The notes beneath the pieces were generated by a model. It did not search any database and was not told where the DNA came from. It was given only the letters and a program-made list of their open reading frames with translations. Of a DNA stretch of 64,000 nucleotides, positions 1 to 8,329 are shown piece by piece; the first letter of the stretch is position 1; every line of letters begins with the position of its first letter. The stretch is from Candidatus Nanoarchaeia archaeon (GTDB lineage: Archaea; Nanobdellota; Nanobdellia; Woesearchaeales; SKIA01), in NCBI GenBank assembly GCA_028279685.1, contig JANQNG010000031.1, forward strand, positions 62,001 to 126,000, given 5' to 3'. The translations under genes and the position numbers were made by a program.

Positions 1-261
1 TTCTTGAAGAGATCATCCACAAAATCTGGAACTACTACAAATTTTCTGCATATTCTTTTGATAATTTTTGTGATTTACTACATAATTATTGATCTTCCAT
101 TGGAGTTAATGGGATTCAAACCATCAGTAAACTTTCTCATATGGCTCTCTATTTTCTTGTTATTAGGAAATATAATTCTTTTGATTGTGTCAATAAAGCT
201 TATGATGAATATAAAAGGACACAATCTCTTTAAACTTATTTCTGAAGTTAGAACAAGATAG
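1..261 (+). CDS. Small membrane protein, 5' end uncertain
   Basis: The reading frame is open from the first base of the window, so the true start may lie upstream. A TTG at position 4 is the first possible initiator, giving 85 residues. Two to three hydrophobic stretches (about residues 13-33 and 44-68) are separated by a short loop containing DLPLELMGF, and the tail is basic, so an integral membrane protein is likely. No family was recognised. It ends about 25 bp before the stop of a convergent gene. Its small size and polytopic character resemble the other small membrane proteins of this accessory island. Confidence 0.5.
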   Translation, partial: FLKRSSTKSGTTTNFLHILLIIFVIYYIIIDLPLELMGFKPSVNFLIWLSIFLLLGNIILLIVSIKLMMNIKGHNLFKLISEVRTR

Positions 262-284
262 ATTTCTTCTGATTAGTTATAATT

Positions 285-1277
285 TCAATTATCAGATTTA
301 TCTTTAAAATCAGTTAGACTTCTCTGTGTTCCTTTTGACAATTTTTCTGCAAAATGCCTAACAGTATCGTCCATGTTTCCATGTCTTCTAAATTTAACCA
401 AATATTTTTCTTTATCTATTTTTTTAGCATATTTAATTTGAACGAATGCATCGAATGCTTTAATTATCCATTTTTTCTTAGGTATTTGAGATTGTAATTC
501 ATGATTCTGAGAAGGCCCTGTAAAATCAACTAGATATTCATGAGCTTTATTTGAATTAACTTCAATTTCTATGGTTTTATTAGTCATTGCATATGTTCTT
601 CGTTGATCATCAGAGGGTATACTTGAGATGTATTCATTCCATAATATGCTCATAATGTATTCAATTGGTGGTTCAGAATCATAGAATTTAATTTTTCCCA
701 GATCTTTTAGAATGTGTTTGAAGTTAACAGATATGCAGTTATCCAGTTTTTTATCTATTTTTTCATCCAAAATATTTCCAAAAACCTTCTTAATACTAAA
801 AAAAGTATTTCTTTCAACATTACGAACAAATTCAACAATAGATAGATTTTTATCGAATTTAATTTTCCCCTCCTTGATTAAACTCCTAATATAGTCTTTT
901 AGCTGGTTGCTACGCACCATATGGATTAAAATTACTATGTCATGATTATCAACGCTACCCTCTTCGCCAGTCCAACCAGTTAAATCATCATCATATTTTT
1001 CAATTTGGTTTATATCATCATTCCAGTAATCTTTATTAGTTGGGAGATTCTTTTTTACTTCTGTAATTAACCCGATTAAATCATTCTTAGAAACAATATC
1101 TGGAGAAACTATATTTGATGGGGAAATTTTGTTATTTTTTGTTGTTTTTAATTTTTTTCCAATGATTGAGAGATATCCAGATTCATATTTAAGAAGATGT
1201 GAGAATGCTATTATTACTCCAACTGTCTGTTGATAGTTATCAACTTCTTTCAATATATTCTCGTAATCATCAGACAA
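285..1277 (-). CDS. Hypothetical protein, second gene of a two-gene operon
   Basis: Soluble, Lys/Asp-rich protein of about 330 residues; no family recognised. The longest frame starts at 1340 and would overlap the upstream gene by 71 bp. I instead choose the TTG at 1277: it follows an AAGGGGGAT Shine-Dalgarno-like stretch and overlaps the upstream TGA (1270-1272), the usual geometry of translational coupling. Visible features are a mid-region LTGWTGEEGSVDNHD segment and a C-terminal basic segment ending in KFRRHGNMDDTVRHFAEKL. No membrane segments or signal peptide are seen, so it is probably cytoplasmic. Its tight coupling to the next gene suggests the two products work together. Confidence 0.6.
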   Translation of the reverse strand: MSDDYENILKEVDNYQQTVGVIIAFSHLLKYESGYLSIIGKKLKTTKNNKISPSNIVSPDIVSKNDLIGLITEVKKNLPTNKDYWNDDINQIEKYDDDLTGWTGEEGSVDNHDIVILIHMVRSNQLKDYIRSLIKEGKIKFDKNLSIVEFVRNVERNTFFSIKKVFGNILDEKIDKKLDNCISVNFKHILKDLGKIKFYDSEPPIEYIMSILWNEYISSIPSDDQRRTYAMTNKTIEIEVNSNKAHEYLVDFTGPSQNHELQSQIPKKKWIIKAFDAFVQIKYAKKIDKEKYLVKFRRHGNMDDTVRHFAEKLSKGTQRSLTDFKDKSDN

Positions 1278-2379
1278 TTGTATCCCCCTTAAAATCTTGA
1301 AGTTTCCCCTCTCTAAAATTCTCAAATAGAAAATTAACAAACCTTGATAAAAAATTTTGACTGCATTTTGATTGAGGGATTATTATTATTTTACTTGTAT
1401 CAATAACCCACAAATCTGCTGATGAACCATCAAGATAATCAAGAATTGAAAGATTGATATATGGATTACAATGATAACAAGATAATGTTGAGTGTTTCAT
1501 TTTAGATAACACATTAATTAATCTCTTGTTATTTGACATATCATGAAAAATCTCTGTATTATAAGTTATCTCAAGAGGCTTAACTTCAAATTCTTCATTT
1601 TTTGTTCTTTGTCTATTGGCAAACATCTTGAAATTTGATAGGGCAATTTTTTTATATCCTTGAATAATTGAATCAAAAAATAATGAAAAATTAGAATCTA
1701 CTCGAAATAATCCTTCTCTTGAAATAAATCCGTTAAGAATATCCACAAAAGATTTATCTTTTTCTTTTTTCAAAGTAAATTCTATCTTGTCTATAAATTG
1801 ATCTTTATCAATAGCATATTCGAAAGAATCCTCGTAATTTTCTTTAGTATAAATAATTGCTGATTTTTTCAGATTATTCTTCCCATTGTCTGATTTTCTT
1901 TCATATGCAACTATTCTATTAGTGATTATTTTACCATTAGTTTTTTGTTGTAATAATTGTATAAGTTCTTTTAAGTCTTTTGAATTTAAAAAAGCTCTTG
2001 ATGACTCAATATAATAATAAGATAAAAATTGTAAAATAACTGATTTAAAAATATCTAAATTTTCTTTACAAACGATCACACAGAATGAAGGATCAAGTTT
2101 GAGAAATAATGCTTTGCCTTCTTTAATTTTCCAGATACCATTCATTTTGTATCTTTTTGTTACAGAAATCTTAAAAACAGATTCATTAATCTCTTCAAAA
2201 GTATGGTTGAATTTTTCAGGAGAATATCTTCCGAAAATTTCTTTTAAATCTTTCTTTAAAAATAACCCTGCGCAACTCAATTTATCTGATGAATTGCCAT
2301 TAATATAACTTGAGATCATTTGAATTGCAGAATCTAAATCTTTGTGTGTATTAAAGAAAAAATAATCATTTTTTGACAT
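1270..2379 (-). CDS. Hypothetical protein, first gene of a two-gene operon
   Basis: A soluble protein of about 369 residues, rich in Lys, Phe and Ser, without recognised domain, signal peptide or membrane segment. The longest frame begins with TTG at 2400, but ATG 2379 lies about 26 nt from a minus-strand TATA box at 2401-2410, the spacing of a leaderless archaeal transcript, so I prefer 2379. A CYHCNP motif near the C-terminus and a CSQN segment contain scattered cysteines but no clear metal site. The gene overlaps the following one by a few bases. Function unknown; the pair looks like an accessory module inserted between a membrane-protein gene and a regulator. Confidence 0.6.
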   Translation of the reverse strand: MSKNDYFFFNTHKDLDSAIQMISSYINGNSSDKLSCAGLFLKKDLKEIFGRYSPEKFNHTFEEINESVFKISVTKRYKMNGIWKIKEGKALFLKLDPSFCVIVCKENLDIFKSVILQFLSYYYIESSRAFLNSKDLKELIQLLQQKTNGKIITNRIVAYERKSDNGKNNLKKSAIIYTKENYEDSFEYAIDKDQFIDKIEFTLKKEKDKSFVDILNGFISREGLFRVDSNFSLFFDSIIQGYKKIALSNFKMFANRQRTKNEEFEVKPLEITYNTEIFHDMSNNKRLINVLSKMKHSTLSCYHCNPYINLSILDYLDGSSADLWVIDTSKIIIIPQSKCSQNFLSRFVNFLFENFREGKLQDFKGDTIV

Positions 2380-2400
2380 TTTGATTTTGAGATTTGACAA

Positions 2401-2410
2401 ATTATAAAGT
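2401..2410 (-). promoter_or_regulatory. TATA box of the two-gene operon
   Basis: On the minus strand the sequence reads ACTTTATAAT, centred about 26 nt upstream of ATG 2379, as expected for an archaeal TATA box serving a leaderless mRNA. Confidence 0.45.
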
Positions 2411-2437
2411 TTTCTACGTCGAAAACTGGATAAAATC

Positions 2438-2662
2438 TTACTTTTTATTGATTTCTAATTTATTACCTTTAACGTTTGGTTCAAGCTCATCTCCTTTCTT
2501 CCATCCTAGTTGTTCGATGATCTTTTGTGGTATGATTACCCAGTTTTTGTAGTATTTCTTGCCGTTATATTCTGAGTGTTCTTGTTGTAGGAGTTTCATA
2601 GAGTGTTTGGGTACCTGATTGTTTATAAGTTTTTTGGTACCTGAAAATATATAGTTTACCAT
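2438..2662 (-). CDS. AbrB/SpoVT-type DNA-binding protein
   Basis: The C-terminal half (YYKNWVIIPQKIIEQLGWKKGDELEP) is a swapped-hairpin AbrB-like fold as found in archaeal transcription regulators and antitoxins: a WVIIP strand, a short helix, the LGWKKGDEL turn and a final LEINKK strand. The frame from ATG 2662 gives 74 residues; a shorter product from ATG 2599 (53 residues) would contain the whole domain and leave all four nearby GGTACC sites outside the gene, so the start is unresolved. It is divergent from the zinc-ribbon gene at 2742, with the operator-like array between and within its 5' end, which suggests autoregulation. Confidence 0.7.
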   Translation of the reverse strand: MVNYIFSGTKKLINNQVPKHSMKLLQQEHSEYNGKKYYKNWVIIPQKIIEQLGWKKGDELEPNVKGNKLEINKK

Positions 2663-2712
2663 TCATCTTTTTGGGTACCTAAATATTTATATATTTCCTT
2701 TGGGTACCCAAA
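2609..2712. promoter_or_regulatory. Array of four GGTACC operator-like sites
   Basis: GGTACC cores occur at 2610-2615, 2636-2641, 2674-2679 and 2703-2708, most inside a TTTGGGTACC context. The last is a perfect 14-bp palindrome TTTGGGTACCCAAA (2699-2712). Four copies of a 6-bp palindrome in about 100 bp of AT-rich DNA between divergent genes is not expected by chance. The sites probably bind the dimeric AbrB-type protein encoded beside them, or the Zn-ribbon regulator. Confidence 0.55.
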
Positions 2713-2741
2713 TTATGAAAACAAATAGGAGGTATAAAAAA

Positions 2742-3140
2742 ATGAATAGATACAAAGAAGTTGAATTTGACATTCTGGAAGCAATATCCAATGCTCTAGA
2801 GAAAGGATTGTATTTTACAGATATTGTAAAAGTGTGTCCTGATGCTGTAAAAGCACATAAGATTTTGAAGAAATTTGTTTCAAGAAACTATCTTACAGAA
2901 ACAAACAAAGTAAATGGGGCATATTTTTGCATAACGGAAAACAACTTGGAATTGAATATTCGAAGGGTTGTTTGTCCTATCTGCAAAACTATCAGAAGAA
3001 CCCACAGAGATGATCAAATAGCAATTCATTGCAGTAATCCGGAGTGTATAACTCCAAGTGGAAGGCATAGAACTTTTTGGCTTGTAAACATAGATCATCG
3101 AAGGAGAGGTTCACTTCGTAGAATTAATTGTGTAAATTAA
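2742..3140 (+). CDS. Putative winged-helix / C4 zinc-ribbon regulator
   Basis: About 132 residues from ATG 2742, chosen because GGAGG lies at 2728-2732; a longer frame starts at 2700 inside the operator array. The N-terminal 60 residues are helical (EFDILEAISNALEKGLYFTDIVKV) with a wing-like YFCITE, resembling a winged-helix domain. The C-terminal part has a CPIC pair and a second cysteine pair (CSNPEC), consistent with one zinc ribbon. It ends about 106 bp before the IS110 transposase; whether it is part of that element is unclear, because IS110 elements normally carry only the transposase. Exact family not recognised. Confidence 0.55.
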   Translation: MNRYKEVEFDILEAISNALEKGLYFTDIVKVCPDAVKAHKILKKFVSRNYLTETNKVNGAYFCITENNLELNIRRVVCPICKTIRRTHRDDQIAIHCSNPECITPSGRHRTFWLVNIDHRRRGSLRRINCVN

Positions 3141-3156
3141 AATTAGTATAAAAAAT

Positions 3157-3222
3157 TGCAGCCTATGTACGTTGTGTCTGGTGGGAAGAAATTGCCCGAT
3201 GTCGGCCTTGTGACAGGTTACA
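3157..3222 (+). ncRNA. Candidate IS110 bridge-RNA / structured leader
   Basis: The 106-bp gap before the transposase contains a GC-richer patch that can fold. TGCAGCC (3157-3163) can pair with GGTTACA (3216-3222) with one mismatch and one G-U. Inside are GGGAA-GAAA-TT(G)CCC (3183-3197) and TGTC-GGCCTTGT-GACA (3200-3215). IS110-group elements encode a bridge RNA upstream of the transposase with internal loops that recognise target and donor DNA. The pairings are seen in the sequence; the assignment as bridge RNA is inference, and the true RNA would probably extend further on both sides. Confidence 0.4.
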
Positions 3223-3246
3223 GTTTTTATCTAGGAGGTATGAAAA

Positions 3247-4395
3247 ATGTTTTGTGGAATAGATGTAGCTAAAAATAAATCACAGATTTGCATCTTAAAA
3301 GATGATAACAGCATATTGAAGGAATTTGAGATAGAACATACTAAAGAAGGTTTTGATGAATTAGAAAAACATATTATTCCAGATGTAAAAATTGCTATGG
3401 AAACAACTGGAAATTACAGTAAAGCAATTTATGATTATTTTAAGAAAAGATACGATGTCACATATGTTGATAACGGACAAATGCACACATTTGTTAAATT
3501 ACATTTTACTCATATGAAAACTGATAAGATTGATGCGAGACTTATAGCAAAATATCTCTCGTTTGGTCTGAAAAAGGTTAATCCTATCAAAGAAGAAGAA
3601 TTGAAAGACCTTGGCAGGTTATATGAAAAAACCTGTTATCAACTGGCAAAATACAAACATATGTTTAAGAATCAAATAAATATTATTTTTCCTGAATTAG
3701 AAACTAACTTTCATTTGACAAAGGCTAAGGCATTAACAACATTACTAATTAAATATCCAACTCCTGAAGCAATAGCAAAATTATCTGATGATGAATTGGA
3801 GAATGCCTTAACTGCGAATTTTAAGAAAACAGGTCATTTGCCAAATAAGGAAAAATTCATGACAAAACTAAAAGAAATTGCAAAAGATAGTATTGGAATA
3901 AAGGATTATCCAACAGAATGCTTTGTTCAAACAATAAAAATTCTCAAGTTTTATGAACGAACTATTGAAGAAATAAAAGCTAAAATAAAAGTGGCCATAA
4001 TGTCATCTCCATATAATGGATTATTGAATGAATTTGGATACGATGATGTAAGTTTAGTTAGTATTGTAGGGGAAGTTGGAGATGTTAGGAGATTCCCTAG
4101 CCACAAAAAATTTGTAGCGTACTGTGGATTAAATGTGAGTGAGAAACAATCGGGCAAATCACAATCGAAAAATTGCTTTATAACAAAGAGAGGAAATAAA
4201 CTTCTAAGACACACATTTTACTTAATGGTACTTCCATATCTCCATTATAGAAAAGATGGACACTTCACTACATTCTTTAACAAACTAAAAGAACGTGGAA
4301 AACATCCAAAACAATGTGTTGTTGCTGTTGCAAGAAAATTAGCAATAAAGTGTTATTATGATATGAAAAAATGTCATGAAGACCAAAATTCGTAG
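3247..4395 (+). CDS. IS110-family transposase (DEDD recombinase)
   Basis: 382 residues, full length for the family. The N-terminal RuvC-like DEDD domain shows D6 (GIDVAKNK), E52 (AMETTGNY) and D93/D96 (KTDKIDA). The C-terminal Transposase_20 domain carries VAYCGLN...SEKQSGKSQS, with the catalytic serine probably S302, followed by the typical KRGNKLLRH motif. The start at 3247 is supported by GGAGGT at 3234-3239. The enzyme cuts and rejoins DNA under guidance of a bridge RNA in characterised relatives. The frame is intact, so the element may be active. It sits immediately upstream of a decayed RHS gene. Confidence 0.93.
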   Translation: MFCGIDVAKNKSQICILKDDNSILKEFEIEHTKEGFDELEKHIIPDVKIAMETTGNYSKAIYDYFKKRYDVTYVDNGQMHTFVKLHFTHMKTDKIDARLIAKYLSFGLKKVNPIKEEELKDLGRLYEKTCYQLAKYKHMFKNQINIIFPELETNFHLTKAKALTTLLIKYPTPEAIAKLSDDELENALTANFKKTGHLPNKEKFMTKLKEIAKDSIGIKDYPTECFVQTIKILKFYERTIEEIKAKIKVAIMSSPYNGLLNEFGYDDVSLVSIVGEVGDVRRFPSHKKFVAYCGLNVSEKQSGKSQSKNCFITKRGNKLLRHTFYLMVLPYLHYRKDGHFTTFFNKLKERGKHPKQCVVAVARKLAIKCYYDMKKCHEDQNS

Positions 4396-4499
4396 ACAAA
4401 ACTTTTCAAAACATATACGATTTACCGTCGAGAAAACGATAAATTTTTATACTTCCTATTTCTTCATACCATTTATGATAATTTGTGCAGAAGGTTCGA

Positions 4500-5224
4500 G
4501 ATCATGGTGGCTTTGCACAGCTGTATAGTATTTCGGATGTGTAGGCGAATGTGATGAGACATTCGTATACGTTTGATAATAGGGACGACCAGACAGTTTG
4601 ATACCAAACGTCTACAATCCACAAGACTTGAATAGATACTCTTTCGAAAATAACAACCCTTACAAGAATGTTGATCCAAATGGACATGATGGAGGTTCTT
4701 CAGCTCTATTAGTTGGTATTGCAATAGTGATAATCATTATTATTGTAGTTCCCGTAATTTGGGAATTGGCAGGTAAAGGAAACCCTGTTGATGATATGAC
4801 TCATACTTCTCAGCAAAGAACATATCAAGAAAAGAAATCAGAAAGCAATCCTGCTAATCAACAAAAACCAATCTCTACAACTCCTGTCTGGAGTGCAGCT
4901 AATCCTATTGATGATGTTGAAGAGAAAAAAGATGAAATTTGTGATGGTTGTATAAAAAGAAATTTAGAAGACGGAAAATATATGGTTTATGATCCAGAAA
5001 GTGGCGAGACTCCAGCAATACATTATCTTGGTGGCTCTGGATCAGGAGGAGATGTGAATTTCTGGATAAGCTATGCTGGTTTAAACAATGAAGAAGAGTC
5101 TACACAAGGTACAACCGATGGTCCAACAGGAGGAGGAGGGGGCGGAGGCTCTGGAGGAGGAGATGATGAAGACGTAAATTGCGTAACACAAACATACGGA
5201 AATATACAAGTAACAGTGTGTTGA
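4500..5224 (+). pseudogene. Decayed 3' part of an RHS-core surface protein
   Basis: An open frame from TTG 4598 begins in mid-domain with IPNVYNPQDLNRYSFENNNPY...DPNGH, the end of the RHS repeat-associated core. Upstream, 4500-4597 retains RHS-like codons but is broken by stops and shifts, so the 5' part is lost. After the core come one strong membrane segment (about residues 34-56 of the open frame), a Ser/Asn/Gln-rich linker, and a tail (CDGCIKRNLEDGKYMVYDPES...GDVNFWISYAGLN, glycine run, NCVTQTYGNIQVTVC) nearly identical to that of the intact RHS protein at 6992. The neighbouring IS110 copy may have caused the truncation. Confidence 0.7.
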
Positions 5225-5270
5225 TGATGATAATAACAAAATATAAATACCAAAGGAGATTGATAATACT

Positions 5271-5696
5271 ATGAGTTATTTGAGGTTTTTTAAGAGCAAG
5301 GGCATCAAATGGGGAACTCATATAGTTTTTGTGTTATTGTTATTGTTTTTCCTCTTTGATTATATAAGATCTCTTTATTTCCTATTTTCAACGATATCCT
5401 CAGATCCTGCAAAATTAATAATATTCAGATTACCTGTTGTGTTGGCAATTATTGTCTTGATTATAATCCAGGTGATTAGAAGATATTTCATGAAGGATTA
5501 CAGATATGGTTATGCTATTGCTATTTTCTTCGCTATAGCTTTATATGAAATAATACTTCAACTGTTTGGTATTTTCACATATGGTGTTGAGTTTTCCGTA
5601 GCCTATGATTATCTGTATAAGAAAGTAGGGTTGGTAATTATAATGTTATTGGTTTTCTTGATAGATAACGTTACTATATCTGTTTCTAAAAAGTAG
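5271..5696 (+). CDS. Four-helix membrane protein next to an RHS remnant
   Basis: 141 residues with four predicted membrane segments (about 16-36, 50-70, 78-98, 115-135). An AAAGGAG ribosome-binding site and an ATATAAATA box (about 5238-5249) precede ATG 5271. Family unknown. Its place directly behind an RHS gene recalls immunity genes of polymorphic-toxin loci, but no toxin domain is visible here, so that is only a suggestion. The TAG stop (5694-5696) is in the same frame as the following 430-residue ORF. Confidence 0.65.
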   Translation: MSYLRFFKSKGIKWGTHIVFVLLLLFFLFDYIRSLYFLFSTISSDPAKLIIFRLPVVLAIIVLIIIQVIRRYFMKDYRYGYAIAIFFAIALYEIILQLFGIFTYGVEFSVAYDYLYKKVGLVIIMLLVFLIDNVTISVSKK

Positions 5697-5702
5697 GCCT
5701 GC

Positions 5703-6995
5703 TTGTTCTGCCCTAATCTCTTTGGTATAAGCGATGTTGATTTCGGTGATGGGAATGATTTTAGTAATGATTCATTAAATGTGAATGGCTCTGTTTTAGC
5801 ATTCATTGAACATGATTACAATAATGGAGGAGATTATGAAGTTAATGTTTCAAGTAGTTCAAGAGGAGATATTGACGACTGGGAGATCATATCTACTAAA
5901 TTCGGTCTACGAGCTACTAGTCTTGATGTATTATCGAGGAATGTTTCGAATACAACGTATGAGGTAATTGCTTCTAATGATATCAATGATACCGTAGAGA
6001 ATGTGAAATACCTCTGCTCTGAAAATCTCGAAGGTAAAAAAGGAGATATTAGCGCATTAAGTGATCTCAATTGGAATCTTACCCATAATTACACAAATCC
6101 TGGCGAGAAATCGTTCATATGTAGTATTACTTCAGATGATGGAGCTGATGCTATTCGTAAAGAGTTCACCATACGATCATTAGAGATTGAAGATTATGAT
6201 ATTCTGTCGAGGGAAGTGGGATTGTATGTGTTTAATTTTAATGTCAAGAATTATTATCATGATTTGTGGACTAGGATTGACATAGGCTTTATTGGTAGTT
6301 CCTCATCGTTTGGAGAGTATGCTTTAATACCTTATGATGAATCAGTAATGAGTTTTATTGAAGTTAATTATACAAAGGATGGTCCACAAAGCTTTGTTAT
6401 TGATTTGTCAAATGGCAGCATTATTACGTCGTATACTGATTATTTTAATATCCAAGGTGCTGTGATTGAGAATTACTTTAGAACATCGGATAGTGTGACT
6501 AATGTTTATGCGTTTGATGTTTTGAATCAGTGGTATGCTGGCCAAGTTGATTGGAGTGTGACAAACCCTTCAATTAACAACAATACGAACCTTGGTTATA
6601 ATAAATCAGTGATGGTGTTTATCGAGGAAGATTATTCATCTGAAGGATTGCAGGTAACGAATGTCAGTGCTACTCGACTCTCTTACAAAGATAACGTAAG
6701 CGACCAATACGAAATAAGACCTATAGAGATCGGAAGCTTAGAAGTAACTGATGTAACTGGTTACATTGCAACATTAAACGTATTCATTGTAAACAACGAC
6801 GATTCCACACAGTATTTCAACCTAAACATTACTGGGGGATTAGTTAATCAATCTGAGAGTGAGTTGTTTACTGTCTCAGACAACACCACCATACCAGTCA
6901 GCATAACAGTACCTTCATCGGGAGTATACAGAGTATGGGCTAACATCAACACATCCGGCTACACTGACAATCAATCCACGGAGGTGATAGCATGA
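5703..6995 (+). CDS. Repeat-containing extracellular protein, likely 5'-truncated
   Basis: About 430 residues of beta-rich, Asn/Ser/Thr-rich sequence with many N-glycosylation sequons and no signal peptide. At least three repeats carry a SV(M/L)xFIExDY...G...NVS core (SVLAFIEHDY, SVMSFIEVNY, SVMVFIEEDY), suggesting tandem Ig-like surface domains. There is no clear ribosome-binding site at TTG 5703, and the frame directly continues that of the preceding membrane protein across a single TAG, so this is probably the 3' part of a longer gene. It overlaps the RHS gene by 4 bp (ATGA at 6992-6995), so the two are co-translated. Confidence 0.6.
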   Translation: MFCPNLFGISDVDFGDGNDFSNDSLNVNGSVLAFIEHDYNNGGDYEVNVSSSSRGDIDDWEIISTKFGLRATSLDVLSRNVSNTTYEVIASNDINDTVENVKYLCSENLEGKKGDISALSDLNWNLTHNYTNPGEKSFICSITSDDGADAIRKEFTIRSLEIEDYDILSREVGLYVFNFNVKNYYHDLWTRIDIGFIGSSSSFGEYALIPYDESVMSFIEVNYTKDGPQSFVIDLSNGSIITSYTDYFNIQGAVIENYFRTSDSVTNVYAFDVLNQWYAGQVDWSVTNPSINNNTNLGYNKSVMVFIEEDYSSEGLQVTNVSATRLSYKDNVSDQYEIRPIEIGSLEVTDVTGYIATLNVFIVNNDDSTQYFNLNITGGLVNQSESELFTVSDNTTIPVSITVPSSGVYRVWANINTSGYTDNQSTEVIA

Positions 6996-8272
6996 AAGCC
7001 AGACTATTCATCTCCACAATGATTATATTACTGATTATTAGTTTGCCCTTTGTTTTTGCAGCAGAAATATCTAGAACTTATGACGCAAATGGTAACTTGA
7101 TTCGTAATAGTGATGAGGATTATTATAGGGAGTATAATAGTTTGAATCAACTAAGTGAGATCAGGAATCAGACGAATGATAATATAATCCAAGAATATAC
7201 GTATCATCCTACAGAAGAACGAGTATTAGTTAAGAAGAAGTATGATAATACTGAAACGTTAACGGAGACTGTGGTTTACTTTGATAAAACAAATGTAAGA
7301 GTTGTGAATAGTAGTGGGACTTATGATACAACATATGTTTATCATGAAGGTAGCTTAGTATCAGAAGAATTATCAGGAGTTAAGACTTATCATCATAGTG
7401 ACCATCTGGGAAGTAGTACTGTCGTGACTGATTCATCAGGAGATGTTATTGAAAATACTAGTTATAGTCCATATGGTGAAGTCCTAACTGGTGGTTCTTC
7501 CAGGTATGATTATGAAGGAAAAGAAAGTGATGAATATAGTGGAATTGATTTTGAGTTTAGGACATACGACGCAAGTATTGGGATGTTTAATAAGCCTGAT
7601 ACGTTAATACAAAATGTTTACGACCCACAAAGTCTGAATAGATATATGTTTGAGAGAGGGAACCCGTATAAGTACACAGATCCTACCGGACATTTTGTAT
7701 GTGGTGGATTCTGCCTAGGATTGATTATAATTGGAACAGCAATTATAAGTGGATATAAGTTAGGAAATGACATCCAAAGATTAGATAATGCATTAGAAGC
7801 GTCAGGACAGAGCGCTAATGCAGTAGATTACGCAGTAATTGGAACCTCCGTAGCTTTTTCAGTTGGAGGATTTAAAAACATTCAAGGTTTTGTCGAAGGC
7901 CAAGTTGTAGATATTGGAACTAGCACATATTTTGATTGGAGAATATCTCAATTGGAAGGAGAAGATGAAGAAAATGAGGATTGTATTGGTTGTATTAAAA
8001 AAGATTTAGGAGGCGGAAAGTATTTGTTATATAATCCTGAAAGTCAAGAAACTCCAACAGTTCAATTTTATGGAAGTACTGGTTCAGGAGGTGGTGATGT
8101 AAACTTCTGGATAAACTACGCTAGTCTTAATAACAATGACGATGAATCAGACTCAAGCACAGGAGGTGGTTCTTCTGGTGGAGGAGGTGGAGGTTCTGGA
8201 GGCGGAGACGATGAAGGCACAAATTGTGTAACACAAACATATGGAAACATACAAGTAACAGTTTGCTCATGA
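6992..8272 (+). CDS. Secreted short RHS repeat-associated core protein
   Basis: 426 residues. A signal peptide (about 1-23) leads into YD-type repeats (SRTYDANGNLIRNS, about 28-130), then the RHS core: HHSDHLGSSTVVTD (134-147) and YEGKE...FRTYD..IGMFNKPDT...NVYDPQSLNRY...NPYKYTDPTGH (about 174-234). A membrane segment (about 240-256) and a variable region follow, then a tail (about 328-426) with paired cysteines (CIGC), a glycine-rich run and NCVTQTYGN. The tail is shared with the pseudogene at 4500-5224, while the segment between core and tail is not. RHS cores form cocoon-like shells; the short length argues against a full toxin shell. Confidence 0.8.
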   Translation: MKARLFISTMIILLIISLPFVFAAEISRTYDANGNLIRNSDEDYYREYNSLNQLSEIRNQTNDNIIQEYTYHPTEERVLVKKKYDNTETLTETVVYFDKTNVRVVNSSGTYDTTYVYHEGSLVSEELSGVKTYHHSDHLGSSTVVTDSSGDVIENTSYSPYGEVLTGGSSRYDYEGKESDEYSGIDFEFRTYDASIGMFNKPDTLIQNVYDPQSLNRYMFERGNPYKYTDPTGHFVCGGFCLGLIIIGTAIISGYKLGNDIQRLDNALEASGQSANAVDYAVIGTSVAFSVGGFKNIQGFVEGQVVDIGTSTYFDWRISQLEGEDEENEDCIGCIKKDLGGGKYLLYNPESQETPTVQFYGSTGSGGGDVNFWINYASLNNNDDESDSSTGGGSSGGGGGGSGGGDDEGTNCVTQTYGNIQVTVCS

Positions 8273-8329
8273 TTTGACTGGTATTGTGAAATGAATAATT
8301 ATTTATATGAATAAGGTGCTACGATATCT

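Larger units (their letters stand above)
3141..4470 (+). mobile_element. IS110-family insertion sequence, ends approximate
   Basis: The element consists of the transposase gene, its structured 5' non-coding segment and an AT-rich 3' non-coding tail. IS110 elements lack long terminal inverted repeats, so the boundaries cannot be fixed from one copy; I place them between the neighbouring Zn-ribbon gene and the decayed RHS remnant that begins shortly after 4470. Confidence 0.55.

Noticed and set aside
4485-4540. Possible tRNA because of a GGTTCGAG segment
   Set aside because: No acceptor, D-arm or anticodon stem can be formed around it; it belongs to the decayed RHS region.
6992-8272. RHS polymorphic toxin with a C-terminal toxin domain
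   Set aside because: The protein is short, the tail is shared with its neighbour rather than variable, and no nuclease or other toxin motif is visible.
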